A DNA stretch of 64,000 nucleotides, taken from NCBI RefSeq assembly GCF_009755665.1, contig NZ_CP046622.1:3906001-3970000 (forward strand), written 5' to 3'. A program made the translations under genes and the position numbers. Under the pieces are notes generated by a model, which did not search any database, had not been told where the DNA came from, and worked only from the letters and a program-made list of their open reading frames with translations. Positions 8,400 to 17,633 of this stretch are shown one piece after another (position 1 is the stretch's first letter; the number at the start of each line of letters is the position of its first letter). This stretch comes from Variovorax paradoxus (GTDB taxonomy: Bacteria; Pseudomonadota; Gammaproteobacteria; Burkholderiales; Burkholderiaceae_C).

Positions 8400-9131
8400 T
8401 TAGCCCTTGCGCGGGGCGTTTGCGGCGTCGGCCATGGCCTTGGCGATGCCGCGCAGGATGTGGATCTCTTCCGGGGTGGGCTGGGCGCGGTTGAAAAGCT
8501 GCTGCAGCCGGGGCATCAGCTTCTTCGGCGCCTGGGGGTCCAGAAAGCCGATGTCCACCAGCGAGCGCTCCCAGTGCTCGAGCATGCCGGCCACCGCCTT
8601 CGCATCGGCCGCCTGCACCGGCGCCGTAGCGTCGCGCACCGCGTAGCCGCCCAGCGCAAGGCGCCATTCATAGGCAATCACCTGGATGGCCGCCCCCAGG
8701 TTGAGAGAGCCGAACTTCGGGTCGGTCGGAATGCTCAGGGCCACGTTGCAGCGGTAGACGTCTTCGTTGCGCATGCCAAAACGCTCGGAGCCGAAGAGAA
8801 AGGCCACGTGCTGGTCGCCCTGCTGGGCCAGCGGCTCCAGGTGCTCCCGCGGGGTGCGCGTAGGCGGGCCGAAGTCTCGCGGCACCATGGCGGTGGCGCA
8901 CAGGTGGGTCACGCCGTCGAGCGCCTCGTCCAGCGTTTCGACGATGCGGGCGTTGTTCAGCACGTCCAGCGCGCCGCTTGCCCGCTGTATGGTTTCTTCC
9001 CGCCGCAGCACGTTGGCCCACCGGGGCGTTACCAGCACCAGGTCGTCGAAACCCATGGTCTTCATGGCGCGGGCGGCGGCGCCCACATTGCCTGCGTGGC
9101 TGGTCTGGATCAGGATAAAACGGGTGCGCAT
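8400..9131 (-). CDS. trmJ: tRNA (cytidine/uridine-32-2'-O)-methyltransferase TrmJ
   Basis: A 243-residue SPOUT methyltransferase that uses S-adenosylmethionine to 2'-O-methylate position 32 of tRNA. The N-terminal [23 protein letters not shown] is the TrmJ/TrmH motif 1. Motif 2 is around [19 protein letters not shown], and motif 3, [25 protein letters not shown], forms the trefoil knot. A C-terminal helical extension from about residue 165 is typical of TrmJ. The gene is divergent from suhB and upstream of cysE, a conserved order. Confidence 0.92.
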   Translation of the reverse strand: MRTRFILIQTSHAGNVGAAARAMKTMGFDDLVLVTPRWANVLRREETIQRASGALDVLNNARIVETLDEALDGVTHLCATAMVPRDFGPPTRTPREHLEPLAQQGDQHVAFLFGSERFGMRNEDVYRCNVALSIPTDPKFGSLNLGAAIQVIAYEWRLALGGYAVRDATAPVQAADAKAVAGMLEHWERSLVDIGFLDPQAPKKLMPRLQQLFNRAQPTPEEIHILRGIAKAMADAANAPRKG

Positions 9132-9252
9132 GGAGGGTTTGGAGGCACGAAACGGGCGGAGCCGGTAAAATGACCGATTCTCGCCGCCCGCATCGCCGGG
9201 CCGCAGGGTCGCCTACAGGGGACCTCCTCCACCGTTCTTCTCACAATCCAGA

Positions 9253-10314
9253 ATGTCGTCCCCCAACCTGCATCCCATGCTCAATGTGGCCGTCAAGGCC
9301 GCACGCGCCGCCGGCGCCATCATCAATCGCGCCGCCCTCGACGTCGAGGCCGTGCGCATTTCGCAAAAGCAGGTCAACGACTTCGTCACCGAAGTCGACC
9401 ACGCCAGCGAGCAAGCCATTATTGAAACGCTGCTTGGCGCATACCCGGGGCACGGCATCCTGGCCGAAGAATCGGGCACCGAGCACGGTGCAAAAGATTC
9501 CGACTACGTCTGGATCATCGATCCGCTCGACGGCACCACCAACTTCATCCACGGCTTTCCGGTCTACTGCGTTTCCATTGCGCTGTCGGTACGCGGCAAG
9601 ATCGAGCAGGCGGTCATTTACGACCCGAGCCGCAACGACCTGTTTACCGCCACCAAGGGCCGCGGCGCCTACATGAACGAGCGCCGCATTCGCGTTTCGA
9701 AGCGCACCAAGCTCAGCGAATGCCTGGTTTCCACCGGCTTTCCGTTTCGCACGGGCGACAACTTCAAGCAGTACCTGGCCATCATGGCCGACATGATGCC
9801 GCGCATGGCGGGCCTGCGCCGCCCTGGCGCAGCCGCTCTCGACCTGGCCTACGTGGCCGCCGGCTTTACCGAAGCCTTCTTCGAAACCGGCCTCAACCCC
9901 TGGGACGTGGCCGCGGGTTCGCTGCTGGTAACCGAGGCCGGCGGCCTGATCGGCAATTTCACGGGCGAGCCCGACTTTCTGGAACAGCGCGAATGCCTGG
10001 CCGGCGCCCCGCGCATCTACGGCCAGCTGGTGCCGCTGCTCGCCAAGTATTCCAAGTTTGCCGGCATCGACGACAAGATGCGCGCCAGCGATCGCGTACG
10101 CGCCGTGTCGGCCGCAGCGCGGCCCAACGCCGACGAATCGGTCGACCTGTATGCGCGCAGCACGGTGCCTGACCTGCCCGCCGCATCGCTCGACGGCGAA
10201 GCGCCCGCTCCCGCGGCCGCGCCGGCAGCCCCGGTGTCGCGCAAGCTCACGCGCATTCGCCGCGACGCGCCTGCCGACGGCAGCCCTTCCGAAGGCGACG
10301 CTTCCGCCAAGTGA
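9253..10314 (+). CDS. suhB: Inositol-1-monophosphatase SuhB, C-terminally extended
   Basis: A Mg-dependent, lithium-sensitive phosphatase of the inositol monophosphatase family. Metal ligands are recognisable in EESG (about 73-76), [12 protein letters not shown] (about 86-97) and NPWDVAAG (about 216-223). The catalytic fold ends near residue 265, the usual length. About 85 more residues, rich in Ala, Pro and charge, follow and look disordered. SuhB also joins rRNA antitermination complexes in enterobacteria. The ATG at 9253 gives the normal N-terminus. The stop codon TGA overlaps the start of the following membrane-protein gene by one base. Confidence 0.93.
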   Translation: MSSPNLHPMLNVAVKAARAAGAIINRAALDVEAVRISQKQVNDFVTEVDHASEQAIIETLLGAYPGHGILAEESGTEHGAKDSDYVWIIDPLDGTTNFIHGFPVYCVSIALSVRGKIEQAVIYDPSRNDLFTATKGRGAYMNERRIRVSKRTKLSECLVSTGFPFRTGDNFKQYLAIMADMMPRMAGLRRPGAAALDLAYVAAGFTEAFFETGLNPWDVAAGSLLVTEAGGLIGNFTGEPDFLEQRECLAGAPRIYGQLVPLLAKYSKFAGIDDKMRASDRVRAVSAAARPNADESVDLYARSTVPDLPAASLDGEAPAPAAAPAAPVSRKLTRIRRDAPADGSPSEGDASAK

Positions 10315-12548
10315 TGCAGGGGCCCGGTGCCGCCCTTCGCTTTCGTGCGGCGCTGCGTGTCGCGCTGAGCCAGTACGTCGCCAACGGCTTCAGCGTTGCG
10401 CTCGGCCTGCTGGTCATCTCGGCCGGCGCGCACCTGTGGCTCGGCACCATCGCGGCTTCCGCAGCCGCGGTGGGCGTGATCGTCACGGCGCCGCCCGACC
10501 TGCCCGGCCCGCGCCGCGGCAAGTTCTTTCAGATGCTGCCGGCCCCACTGATCGGGCTGCCGCTCTTCTTTCTGGTGCAGCTGCTGCACACAGCGCCCAT
10601 TCGCCTGGGCCTGGTGCTGGTGCCCGCCACCTTCGTCGCCTTTCTGGCCATGGCGTGGGGCAAGCGGGGCATTCCCATCGCCATTGCGGTGATGTTCTCG
10701 ATGATTTTCTCGATGGCTACGCCCGCGCCCAGCGGCATGGCCGAGGCGTTGGAGCGCACCTGGCACTTTGGCTTGGGCGCCGGGCTCTACGTGATCTGGG
10801 CCAACCTGGCCAACCATGCGCTCAATACGCGTTATCGCGTGCAGTCGGTGTCAGACCTGCTGTATTCGCTGGCCGCGCTGATGCGCACCGAGGCCACGCA
10901 GTTCACGCCGCGCGACGACACCAGCGACATCCGCGAAACCCCTGCCCCCTTGCTCGGCCGCCTGCTGCGCGAACAGGCCGCGCTGGCCGACCAGCTTCAG
11001 GCCACGCGCGACATCGTGCTCGAGTCGCCGCGCACGCCGCGCCGGCAGCGGCTGGCCGCCATGCTGGTGATCGTGCTCGAAATGCGCGATCAGTTGCTTG
11101 CGAGCGAGCTCGACCTCGACGCGCTCAAGAGCCACCCCGCGCATGCCGAGGCGCTCATCCAAATGCGCCGCGTGCTCGAAGAGTTGGCCGACGAAACCAC
11201 CGCGCTCGGCGACTCATTGCTCATGGGCCGCCAACCCGAGACGGTGGCCGACCGGCGGCCGCGCCTTGCATCCATTCACCTTCCCGCCGAAGAGCACGTC
11301 GCAAGCCACGGCATGCTCGGCCCCAACGCCGCCATGCTCGCGCGCGGCCTGGCAAGCCGCATCGGGCACATCAACGACGAGGTGCTGCGCCTGTCTGCCA
11401 TGGCGCGCGGCGATGCCGAGCCCAACCTGGCCGTGGTGCGGGCCAACTGGCAGATGTTCGTGAGCCCGACCGACTGGTCGCTGCGGCCCTTTCTCACGCT
11501 CTGGAGCTGGGACGCACCGCCGCTGCGGCATGCCATTCGCGCCGCGCTGGCCATCGCGGCTGGCTACGGCATTGCGGTGTCGCTGCCCTGGGGTTCGCAC
11601 GACTATTGGATCTTGCTGACCATTGTGGTGGTGCTGCGCGGCAGCCTTTCGCAAACGCTGGAGCGGCGCAACAGCCGCGTGGCCGGCACGCTGCTGGGCT
11701 GCGTGCTGGCGGTGGGCCTGCTCTCCGCGCATCCGTCGCCGCTGTTGCTGCTGGCCTTTGTGACCGTGTCGCAGGCCATTGCCCACAGCTTTGCGGTGCG
11801 CCGCTACCTGATTACGGCGGTGGCGGCCACGGTGCTGGGCCTGTTGCAAGCGCACATGCTCAACACGGGCGCCGCGCCCATCTTTGCGCTGTTCGAGCGC
11901 GTTGCCGACACGCTCATCGGCGCCGCGCTGGCCTGGGGCTTCTGCTATGTACTGCCGTCATGGGAGCGCGGGCAGATTCCCGCCCTGGTGGCGCGCACGC
12001 TCACCGCGCAGGCGCGCCACGCACGCCTGGCGCTGGGCCTCGGCCAGCTGCAGGCGGTCGACAGCAGCCCCGAGCTCGAATGGCGGCTTGCGCGCCGCGA
12101 GGCCTATGACAGCCTTTCGGCGCTGGTGCAGGCCACGCAGCGTTCGCTTTCAGAGCCGCGCGCGGTGCAGCCGCCGCTCGAGCCGCTGGAGCACCTGCAG
12201 GCGCACAGCTACCAGTTGCTCGCGCAGCTCAGCGCCGTAAAATCGATGCTCGTGCTGCGGCGCGACCGGCTCACCCCGGGCGAAATCGAAGGCCCGCTCG
12301 CGCGCACTGCACAGCGCATCGAAGCGGCCATCGGCACCGCGCCCACCACCGGTCCCACGCTGCCCGAAAGCCCCGGTTCCACTGCCGTGGGCGGCCCGAT
12401 TCCCCTGCCCGACCCGTTCGACAACGACATCAGCCCCTGGCTGCTGCGCCGTCTCGATCTGGCCACGGCACTCGCCACGCAGCTGCGCGACGATGCGGCG
12501 CGCATTCTTCAACCCCTGGAGACACAAGCCACGACCACCGCCCAATGA
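10314..12548 (+). CDS. FUSC/YccS-type inner-membrane protein
   Basis: A 744-residue protein with two blocks of closely spaced transmembrane helices, at about 18-165 and 400-535, each followed by a long soluble helical region. This duplicated arrangement is characteristic of FUSC/YccS/YhfK proteins, related to aromatic acid exporters such as AaeB. The second block contains the family-like WSLRPFLTLWSWDAPPLRHA and the RNSRVAGTLLGC segment. The substrate is unknown. ATG 10314 overlaps the suhB stop by one base; a GTG directly before it is possible. Its own stop overlaps the start of the MscS gene, so translation of the three genes may be coupled. Confidence 0.85.
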   Translation: MQGPGAALRFRAALRVALSQYVANGFSVALGLLVISAGAHLWLGTIAASAAAVGVIVTAPPDLPGPRRGKFFQMLPAPLIGLPLFFLVQLLHTAPIRLGLVLVPATFVAFLAMAWGKRGIPIAIAVMFSMIFSMATPAPSGMAEALERTWHFGLGAGLYVIWANLANHALNTRYRVQSVSDLLYSLAALMRTEATQFTPRDDTSDIRETPAPLLGRLLREQAALADQLQATRDIVLESPRTPRRQRLAAMLVIVLEMRDQLLASELDLDALKSHPAHAEALIQMRRVLEELADETTALGDSLLMGRQPETVADRRPRLASIHLPAEEHVASHGMLGPNAAMLARGLASRIGHINDEVLRLSAMARGDAEPNLAVVRANWQMFVSPTDWSLRPFLTLWSWDAPPLRHAIRAALAIAAGYGIAVSLPWGSHDYWILLTIVVVLRGSLSQTLERRNSRVAGTLLGCVLAVGLLSAHPSPLLLLAFVTVSQAIAHSFAVRRYLITAVAATVLGLLQAHMLNTGAAPIFALFERVADTLIGAALAWGFCYVLPSWERGQIPALVARTLTAQARHARLALGLGQLQAVDSSPELEWRLARREAYDSLSALVQATQRSLSEPRAVQPPLEPLEHLQAHSYQLLAQLSAVKSMLVLRRDRLTPGEIEGPLARTAQRIEAAIGTAPTTGPTLPESPGSTAVGGPIPLPDPFDNDISPWLLRRLDLATALATQLRDDAARILQPLETQATTTAQ

Positions 12549-13642
12549 CTGAAGAGATACTTGCCCACCCCTGGTTCGGCACCTGGCTCGCAGCCCTGAT
12601 TGCCGTTCCGCTCGCGCTGCTTGTTCACCGTATCGGCGGCCTTGTGCTGATGCGAATCACCCGTCCGGCGCCCGCGCTGCATTCGATGGTGATCAACTGC
12701 AAACCCGTAGCCCGGGTGGTGCTGCCCCTTGTGGCGCTGCTGCTGGTGTTCCAGGCCGCGCCGAGCGACCTTCGTTTCATAGGCAGCGTGCGGCACTTCA
12801 ACGGCCTGCTGCTGATTGCCGCCACCACATGGCTTGCGGTAAAGGCCATCAGCGGCTTCGCCGACGGCGTGCTCGTGCAGCACCCGTACGACGTGGAAGA
12901 CAACCTTCAGGCGCGCCGCGTGCTCACCCAAACCCGCGTGCTTGCGCGCACCGCCATGTCGATGGTGCTGGTGGCCGGCGGCGCGATGATGCTGATGACC
13001 TTTCCGGGCGCGCGGCAGGTGGGGGCCAGCCTGCTGGCCTCGGCGGGTGTGATCGGCATCGTGGCCGGCCTGGCCGCCAAGCCGGTGTTCAGCAACCTGA
13101 TTGCCGGGCTGCAGATTGCGCTGGCCCAACCCATACGCATCGACGACGTGCTGGTGGTCGAGGGCGAATGGGGCCGGGTCGAAGAGATTACCGGCACCTT
13201 TGTGGTGATGAAGATCTGGGACGACCGGCGTTTGATCTTGCCGCTCAGCTACTTCATCGAGAAGCCTTTCCAGAACTGGACGCGCAACTCGTCGCAGCTG
13301 CTGGGCGCGGTTTTTGTCTATGCCGACTACGGCATGCCGCTGCAGCCGCTGCGCGCAGAGGTCGAGCGCATCGTGAAGTCGGCGCCCGAGTGGGACGGCC
13401 GCTTTTTCAACCTGCAGGTCACCGACACCACCGAGCGCACCATGCAGATTCGCGTGCTTTGCACCGCCGGCAATTCAAGCCTGGCTTTCGATTTGCGTTG
13501 CAAGGTGCGCGAAGGGCTCATCGACTTCATGCAGCGCGAGTACCCGCAGTTCTTGCCCCGCATGCGCATCGAGAGCGGCGGCATGCAAGACAGGCAACAC
13601 AAGCAAGAAAACCAGCTTCACGCGGTGCCGCTGCCGCGCTGA
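12545..13642 (+). CDS. MscS-family mechanosensitive channel
   Basis: A 365-residue small-conductance mechanosensitive channel. After three to four N-terminal hydrophobic helices comes the pore-lining TM3 (VGASLLASAGVIGIVAGLAAKPVFSN), with its Gly/Ala packing pattern, then the beta domain QPIRIDDVLVVEGEWGRVEEI. A soluble C-terminal domain follows. It is close in length to other one-domain MscS homologues. Its start codon overlaps the stop codon of the FUSC gene in ATGA, so both are likely translationally coupled. It should protect against hypo-osmotic shock. Confidence 0.92.
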   Translation: MTEEILAHPWFGTWLAALIAVPLALLVHRIGGLVLMRITRPAPALHSMVINCKPVARVVLPLVALLLVFQAAPSDLRFIGSVRHFNGLLLIAATTWLAVKAISGFADGVLVQHPYDVEDNLQARRVLTQTRVLARTAMSMVLVAGGAMMLMTFPGARQVGASLLASAGVIGIVAGLAAKPVFSNLIAGLQIALAQPIRIDDVLVVEGEWGRVEEITGTFVVMKIWDDRRLILPLSYFIEKPFQNWTRNSSQLLGAVFVYADYGMPLQPLRAEVERIVKSAPEWDGRFFNLQVTDTTERTMQIRVLCTAGNSSLAFDLRCKVREGLIDFMQREYPQFLPRMRIESGGMQDRQHKQENQLHAVPLPR

Positions 13643-13643
13643 C

Positions 13644-14864
13644 TCATGGCGCCGGCACGGCGCGAGCACGGCGGCGCAGCAGCGGCGGCAGCTGCAGGTT
13701 GGTAAAGGCGCGCAGCAGCCACTCCGCCGGCCCGTAGGTGAAGTGGTGCATCCACCACCGGCTCAGCAGCAGGTTGCCCGCGAAGATGGCCAGCGCAATT
13801 GCAAAGCTGGCCAGCGGCCCGACGGTTCCGATCCATCGCAGCCCGTAGGCCAGAAAAATCCACGCGCAGACCAGCGATTGCAGCAGGTAGTTCGACAGCG
13901 CCATGCGGCCCGCCGGCGCGAGCCATTGCGCCAGCACCCGGCCGGGCCCGGCCTGGAACACCAGCAGCATGCCGGCCGCATAGGCGGCAGTCAGGAATGG
14001 CGCCGTCAGCAGCGTGACTGCAAGGCCCATGAGCTCGCGCACGGCATCGTTCAGCCGCAGGGCCGGAAGGCCGTACGCCAGCGCACCGGGCAAGCCGATG
14101 GCCAGGCCCCACATCACCACCTGGCGCAGCAGCTTGCCGTGCGCCTCTACATGCGCCAGCAGCCCGCGCCGCCCGGCAACAAACCCTGCAAAAAACATGG
14201 CCAGCGCCTCCGGCGCCTGCACCAGCCCGGTGACCCACCAGACCTGCGAGAGATCGCGCAGATGCTGCACAACCACCAGGGCGGGTGTTGCGCGATAGGC
14301 AACCAGCGCCGCTTCGGCCTCGGCGTAGGCCGCTCGCGCTGCCATTTGCATGTCCATCTGCGAATACATGTGGCCGACGCCGGCCCACGCCAGAGAAACA
14401 ACCAGCACCAGCGCCATGGCCGCGCAGGCCATGAACACGTCTCCGCGCCGCCGCAGCAAGAGCAGCACCCCGCCCAGCACCGCATACGTGGTGAGAATGT
14501 CGCCGTAGTAAAGCACCACGGCATGCAGCACGCCGATGACCCACAGCCCCACGAGCCGCCGCACCATGCGCGGCACAAAGCGCTTGCCGTCGCGCTCTGC
14601 CGCGCGCATTTGCAGCGTGAAGCTGTAGCCGAACAAGAACGAGAACAGCAGGTAGAACTTGGTCTCGAACACAAAGGCCCGCACGAACGAGGCACTGCGG
14701 TCGGCCAGCGAAACGGCCAGCGGATCGGGAATGCCCAGGCCGTAGTAGGTCGATGCAAAGCTTGCGATGTTTACGACGAGGATGCCCAGCAGCGCAAAGC
14801 CGCGCAGCGCATCGACCATGTGCTGCCGCTCGTTCGGCAAAGTCTCTTCAGGGGCAGGCGTCAT
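13644..14864 (-). CDS. DUF418 multi-pass membrane protein
   Basis: A 406-residue protein with about nine to ten hydrophobic segments and the DUF418 signature in its C-terminal half, including LAPAGRMALSNYLLQSLVCAWIF and the ending region GPAEWLLRAFTNLQLPPLLRR. The N-terminal RQHMVDALRGFALLGILVVNI is the usual opening of this family (YeiB-like). The function is not established. The start ATG (14864) overlaps the stop of the MarR-type gene in ATGA, so it is the downstream partner in a two-gene operon. It is convergent with the MscS gene, whose stop lies one base away. Confidence 0.85.
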   Translation of the reverse strand: MTPAPEETLPNERQHMVDALRGFALLGILVVNIASFASTYYGLGIPDPLAVSLADRSASFVRAFVFETKFYLLFSFLFGYSFTLQMRAAERDGKRFVPRMVRRLVGLWVIGVLHAVVLYYGDILTTYAVLGGVLLLLRRRGDVFMACAAMALVLVVSLAWAGVGHMYSQMDMQMAARAAYAEAEAALVAYRATPALVVVQHLRDLSQVWWVTGLVQAPEALAMFFAGFVAGRRGLLAHVEAHGKLLRQVVMWGLAIGLPGALAYGLPALRLNDAVRELMGLAVTLLTAPFLTAAYAAGMLLVFQAGPGRVLAQWLAPAGRMALSNYLLQSLVCAWIFLAYGLRWIGTVGPLASFAIALAIFAGNLLLSRWWMHHFTYGPAEWLLRAFTNLQLPPLLRRRARAVPAP

Positions 14865-15394
14865 TCAGGTTTGCGGGGCTTCAGGGTTGTTGCATTGGCG
14901 CCGCCAGCGCCGCGGCGGCCGCGGTCTGCCTTGGGCAGCACCGCTTCTTCGACCATGCGCTCGGCCCGGGCGTGCAGGCGGCGCAGCGACTCGTCGAGCC
15001 GCGCCGCGTCGTCGTCGCTCAATGCGCCCAGCAGCTCGGTGTTGATTTGCGTGACCAGCGGAAACAGCTCTTCATAGAGCGCCTGCCCGCTTTCGGTGAG
15101 CCCCAGCCGCACCTGCCGCCGGTCGCCCGGCCGCACCACGCGCGACACCAGCTGCTTGGCAACCAGCGAGCCGACCGCCTTGGAGGTGCGGGCCCGGTCC
15201 AGCTGCGCATGCTCGGCCAGCTCGGAAGAACTGAGCTCGCCGCGGCTTGCGAGCACCGCAACCAGCCGCCATTCGCGCCGGGTAATGCCAAAGCGGCCCT
15301 CGCACAGCCGGATGACCATGCTGCCCGCCACCGACAGCAGGCGCGACAGCCGGTACAGCAGCAAATCGTCCAGCGGGCGTCGCGGCGCGGTCAT
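14861..15394 (-). CDS. MarR-family transcriptional regulator
   Basis: A 177-residue winged-helix repressor. The recognition region around residues 55-85 (SSELAEHAQLDRARTSKAVGSLVAKQLVSRVVRPGDRR) has the MarR pattern of helix-turn-helix plus a D-R-R wing. A short basic tail follows the dimerization helices. It is translationally coupled to the DUF418 gene by an ATGA overlap. On the other side it is divergent from the Bug-sulfatase cluster, and a perfect TTGAT-N3-ATCAA palindrome lies in between, at 15417-15429. MarR proteins usually bind such sites and respond to small aromatic acids. Confidence 0.88.
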   Translation of the reverse strand: MTAPRRPLDDLLLYRLSRLLSVAGSMVIRLCEGRFGITRREWRLVAVLASRGELSSSELAEHAQLDRARTSKAVGSLVAKQLVSRVVRPGDRRQVRLGLTESGQALYEELFPLVTQINTELLGALSDDDAARLDESLRRLHARAERMVEEAVLPKADRGRRGAGGANATTLKPRKPE

Positions 15395-15416
15395 TGGGGG
15401 TTAGTCCGGGGGATGG

Positions 15417-15429
15417 TTGATTAGATCAA
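15417..15429. promoter_or_regulatory. MarR operator candidate TTGAT-N3-ATCAA
   Basis: A perfect inverted repeat 22 bases upstream of the marR-type start and about 84 bases upstream of the first Bug gene start. It resembles SlyA/MarR sites. Control of both divergent transcripts by the MarR protein is inference. Confidence 0.6.
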
Positions 15430-15512
15430 TCGAATGTAGCGTCTCTAAAGTCGTTCAAAGCCGCGGCACCTGGCCCGAGCGGCGCCACCGAACGAGAACC
15501 GGAGACATCGAC

Positions 15513-16505
15513 ATGCCCTGCACTGATTTCGACCGCCGCCAGATCGTTGCCGCACTGGGCGGCCTTGCGCTGGCTCCCCTTGCACCATTGGCCAACGCGC
15601 AGGCTTTCACGCCCGGCCAGCCCATCAAGGTGCTGATTGGCGTGCCCGCCGGCGGCACGCAAGACGTGCTGACCCGCGCCATTGCGGAGCAGGTGCGCGA
15701 CACGCTGGGCCCGCTCATCGTGGACAACCGCTCGGGCGCGGCGGGCCGCATTGCGGTGGAAGCGGTAAAAACCGCGGCCCCCGACGGCCGCACCCTGCTG
15801 CTGGGCACCGCCAGCATGATGACCATGTTTCCGAGCGCCTACCGCCAGCTTTCTTACGACCCGATCAAGGACTTTGTGCCGATCATCAATGCGGCGCGCT
15901 TCGAGCTGGCGCTGGTCGTGCACAAGGACGTGCCGGCCAACACGCTGGCCGAATTCATCGCCTGGGCCAAGGCGCAGGGCGACAAGCTGAGCTTTGCCTC
16001 TTACGGCGCCGGAACGCCTTCGCACTTCTTGGGTGAAATGCTCAACCGCGCGGCCGGGCTCAAGATGGTTCATGTGCCGTACCGCGGCTCTACGCCGGCA
16101 CGGCAAGACGTGATGGGTGGCTCGGTGCCCGTGTACTTCGACACCATTGGCGGCGCGCAGCAGCTGCTGCCTTCAGGCCGCGTGAAGGTGCTGGCCACCA
16201 GCGGCGAAAAGCGTTCTCCGCTGATGCCCAACCTGCCCTGCTTTGTCGAGGGCGGCTACAAGGACGTGGTGGCCACCGCCTGGTTTGCCTACTACGCGCC
16301 CCTTAAAACGCCGCAGCCCATCGTCGACAAGCTGCGCACCGAATTCACCCGCGCCATCAACACGCGCGAAGTGCGCCAGCAACTGCTGCAGAACGGCATG
16401 TACCCCGTGGGCGACAACAGCGAGGCGCTTGTGAAGACCATGCGCGAAGACACGGCACGCTGGGCAGGCATCATGAAGGCCGTGAACTTTCAGGCCAACG
16501 ACTGA
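15513..16505 (+). CDS. Bug-family tripartite tricarboxylate transporter binding protein (1)
   Basis: A 330-residue periplasmic solute-binding protein of the Bug/TctC family. The signal peptide begins with a D-R-R-Q motif that could be twin-arginine-like and ends near LANAQA. Then come the Bug features: PIKVLIGVPAGGTQDVLTRAIAEQV, the VDNRSGAAGRIA loop, AAPDGRTLLLG, and YRGSTPARQDVMGG in the second lobe. I use the ATG at 15513, preceded by GGAG 8 bases away, not the earlier in-frame TTG. The membrane partners TctA/TctB are absent nearby, as is usual for the many orphan Bug proteins. The ligand is unknown; these bind carboxylates. Confidence 0.9.
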   Translation: MPCTDFDRRQIVAALGGLALAPLAPLANAQAFTPGQPIKVLIGVPAGGTQDVLTRAIAEQVRDTLGPLIVDNRSGAAGRIAVEAVKTAAPDGRTLLLGTASMMTMFPSAYRQLSYDPIKDFVPIINAARFELALVVHKDVPANTLAEFIAWAKAQGDKLSFASYGAGTPSHFLGEMLNRAAGLKMVHVPYRGSTPARQDVMGGSVPVYFDTIGGAQQLLPSGRVKVLATSGEKRSPLMPNLPCFVEGGYKDVVATAWFAYYAPLKTPQPIVDKLRTEFTRAINTREVRQQLLQNGMYPVGDNSEALVKTMREDTARWAGIMKAVNFQAND

Positions 16506-16576
16506 CTGAACGACTGAACGACTGAACGACTGAACGACTGAACGACTGAACAACCAAACGACCGATAGACCGAACG
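16505..16576. repeat. Tandem 8-bp repeat (ACTGAACG)n between two Bug genes
   Basis: Five exact copies of ACTGAACG and one with a single change (16505-16552) are followed by three diverged units (accaaacg, accgatag, accgaacg). The array starts at the stop codon of the first Bug gene and ends 14 bases before the ATG of the second. The unit length is not a multiple of three and the array is untranslated. It will vary by replication slippage and so could change the spacing between the two cistrons. Confidence 0.85.
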
Positions 16577-16590
16577 AGGAGGAACCCGAC

Positions 16591-17595
16591 ATGCTGAACA
16601 ACACCCCCACCCACACGCCCATTACCCGACGCCTTGCCGCGCTGCTTGCCGCAGCCGGCCTCATGGCCTCGATGGCCGCCGTAGCGCCCCAGGCGAGCGC
16701 CCAGACGCTCGACAGCCCACTGCGCATCGTGGTCGGCTACGCGCCGGGCGGTGCCACCGACCGCGTGGCGCGCATCGTCGGCGACAAGCTGGCAACGCGT
16801 CTGGGCGTGCCGGTCGTCGTCGACAACAAGCCCGGCGCCGGTGGCCGCCTTGCGGCCCAGCAGGTCAAGAACACACCCGCCAGCCAGAACGTGCTGATGC
16901 TTGCCAACCCCGCCGTGATGGTGGTGGCGCCGCTGGTCTTCAAGGACAACAACTACGACCCCGAGCGCGACTTCGTGCCCGTGTCGCACGTCAACGCCTA
17001 CGACTTTGCGCTGTCCGTGTCGCCCCACCTGCCGGTGCGCGAACTGAACCACCTGCTCGCCTGGATGCGCGCCAACCCCAACCAGGCCAACGTGGGCGTG
17101 CCCGCCACCGGCAGCCTGCCGCACTTCTTTGGCCTGATGGTGGGCGAAAAGGCCAAGGTGCAGACGCAGATCATCGGCTACCGCGGCTCGGCCCCGCTGC
17201 TGAACGACCTCATCGGCGGCCAAGTGCCGATTTCGGTCGACACCGAAGACGTGGTGCTGCCGCAGCACAACGCAGGCAAGCTGCGCATCCTCGCGCTCTC
17301 CGGCAACAAGCGCTCGCCTTTCGCGCCCGACATCCCCACCTTCAAGGAAGCCGGCCTCGACTTGGCCGCCACTGGTTGGAACACCTTCTTTGCCCCCGTC
17401 ACCATGCCCAAGGACAAGGTCGAACGCCTGTCCAACATGATCCGCGAAGTGATGCAAGACCCCGACACCCAGCGCAAGTTCAAGGACGCCGGCATGACCC
17501 CCGTGGTGAGCACCCAGGCGCAAACCGCCGCAATGCTCAAGGCCTACAAGGCGCAGTGGGCGCCCGTCGTTCAAAAGTCTGGCTACCAGCCCTGA
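16591..17595 (+). CDS. Bug-family tripartite tricarboxylate transporter binding protein (2)
   Basis: A 334-residue Bug/TctC periplasmic binding protein with a long Sec signal peptide ending in AAVAPQASAQ. Hallmarks are LRIVVGYAPGGATDRVARIVGDKL, VVDNKPGAGGRLAA and GYRGSAPLLNDLIGGQVPISVD. It lacks the AAPDGYT loop residues common in this family, having TPASQNVLMLAN instead. A GAGGAGG-like ribosome site precedes the ATG at 16591. It is the second gene of a likely three-gene operon (Bug-Bug-sulfatase). Despite sharing the fold with the first Bug protein, it is divergent enough to suggest a different ligand. Confidence 0.9.
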   Translation: MLNNTPTHTPITRRLAALLAAAGLMASMAAVAPQASAQTLDSPLRIVVGYAPGGATDRVARIVGDKLATRLGVPVVVDNKPGAGGRLAAQQVKNTPASQNVLMLANPAVMVVAPLVFKDNNYDPERDFVPVSHVNAYDFALSVSPHLPVRELNHLLAWMRANPNQANVGVPATGSLPHFFGLMVGEKAKVQTQIIGYRGSAPLLNDLIGGQVPISVDTEDVVLPQHNAGKLRILALSGNKRSPFAPDIPTFKEAGLDLAATGWNTFFAPVTMPKDKVERLSNMIREVMQDPDTQRKFKDAGMTPVVSTQAQTAAMLKAYKAQWAPVVQKSGYQP

Positions 17596-17612
17596 ACAAC
17601 CGCTTCGCTTCG

Positions 17613-17632
17613 GACAGACCGACAGACAGACA
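17613..17632. repeat. GACA tetranucleotide repeat before the sulfatase start
   Basis: Five GACA/GACC tetramers in a row end one base before the sulfatase ATG, occupying the position where a ribosome site should be. It parallels the 8-mer array before the previous gene. Confidence 0.6.
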
Positions 17633-17633
17633 C

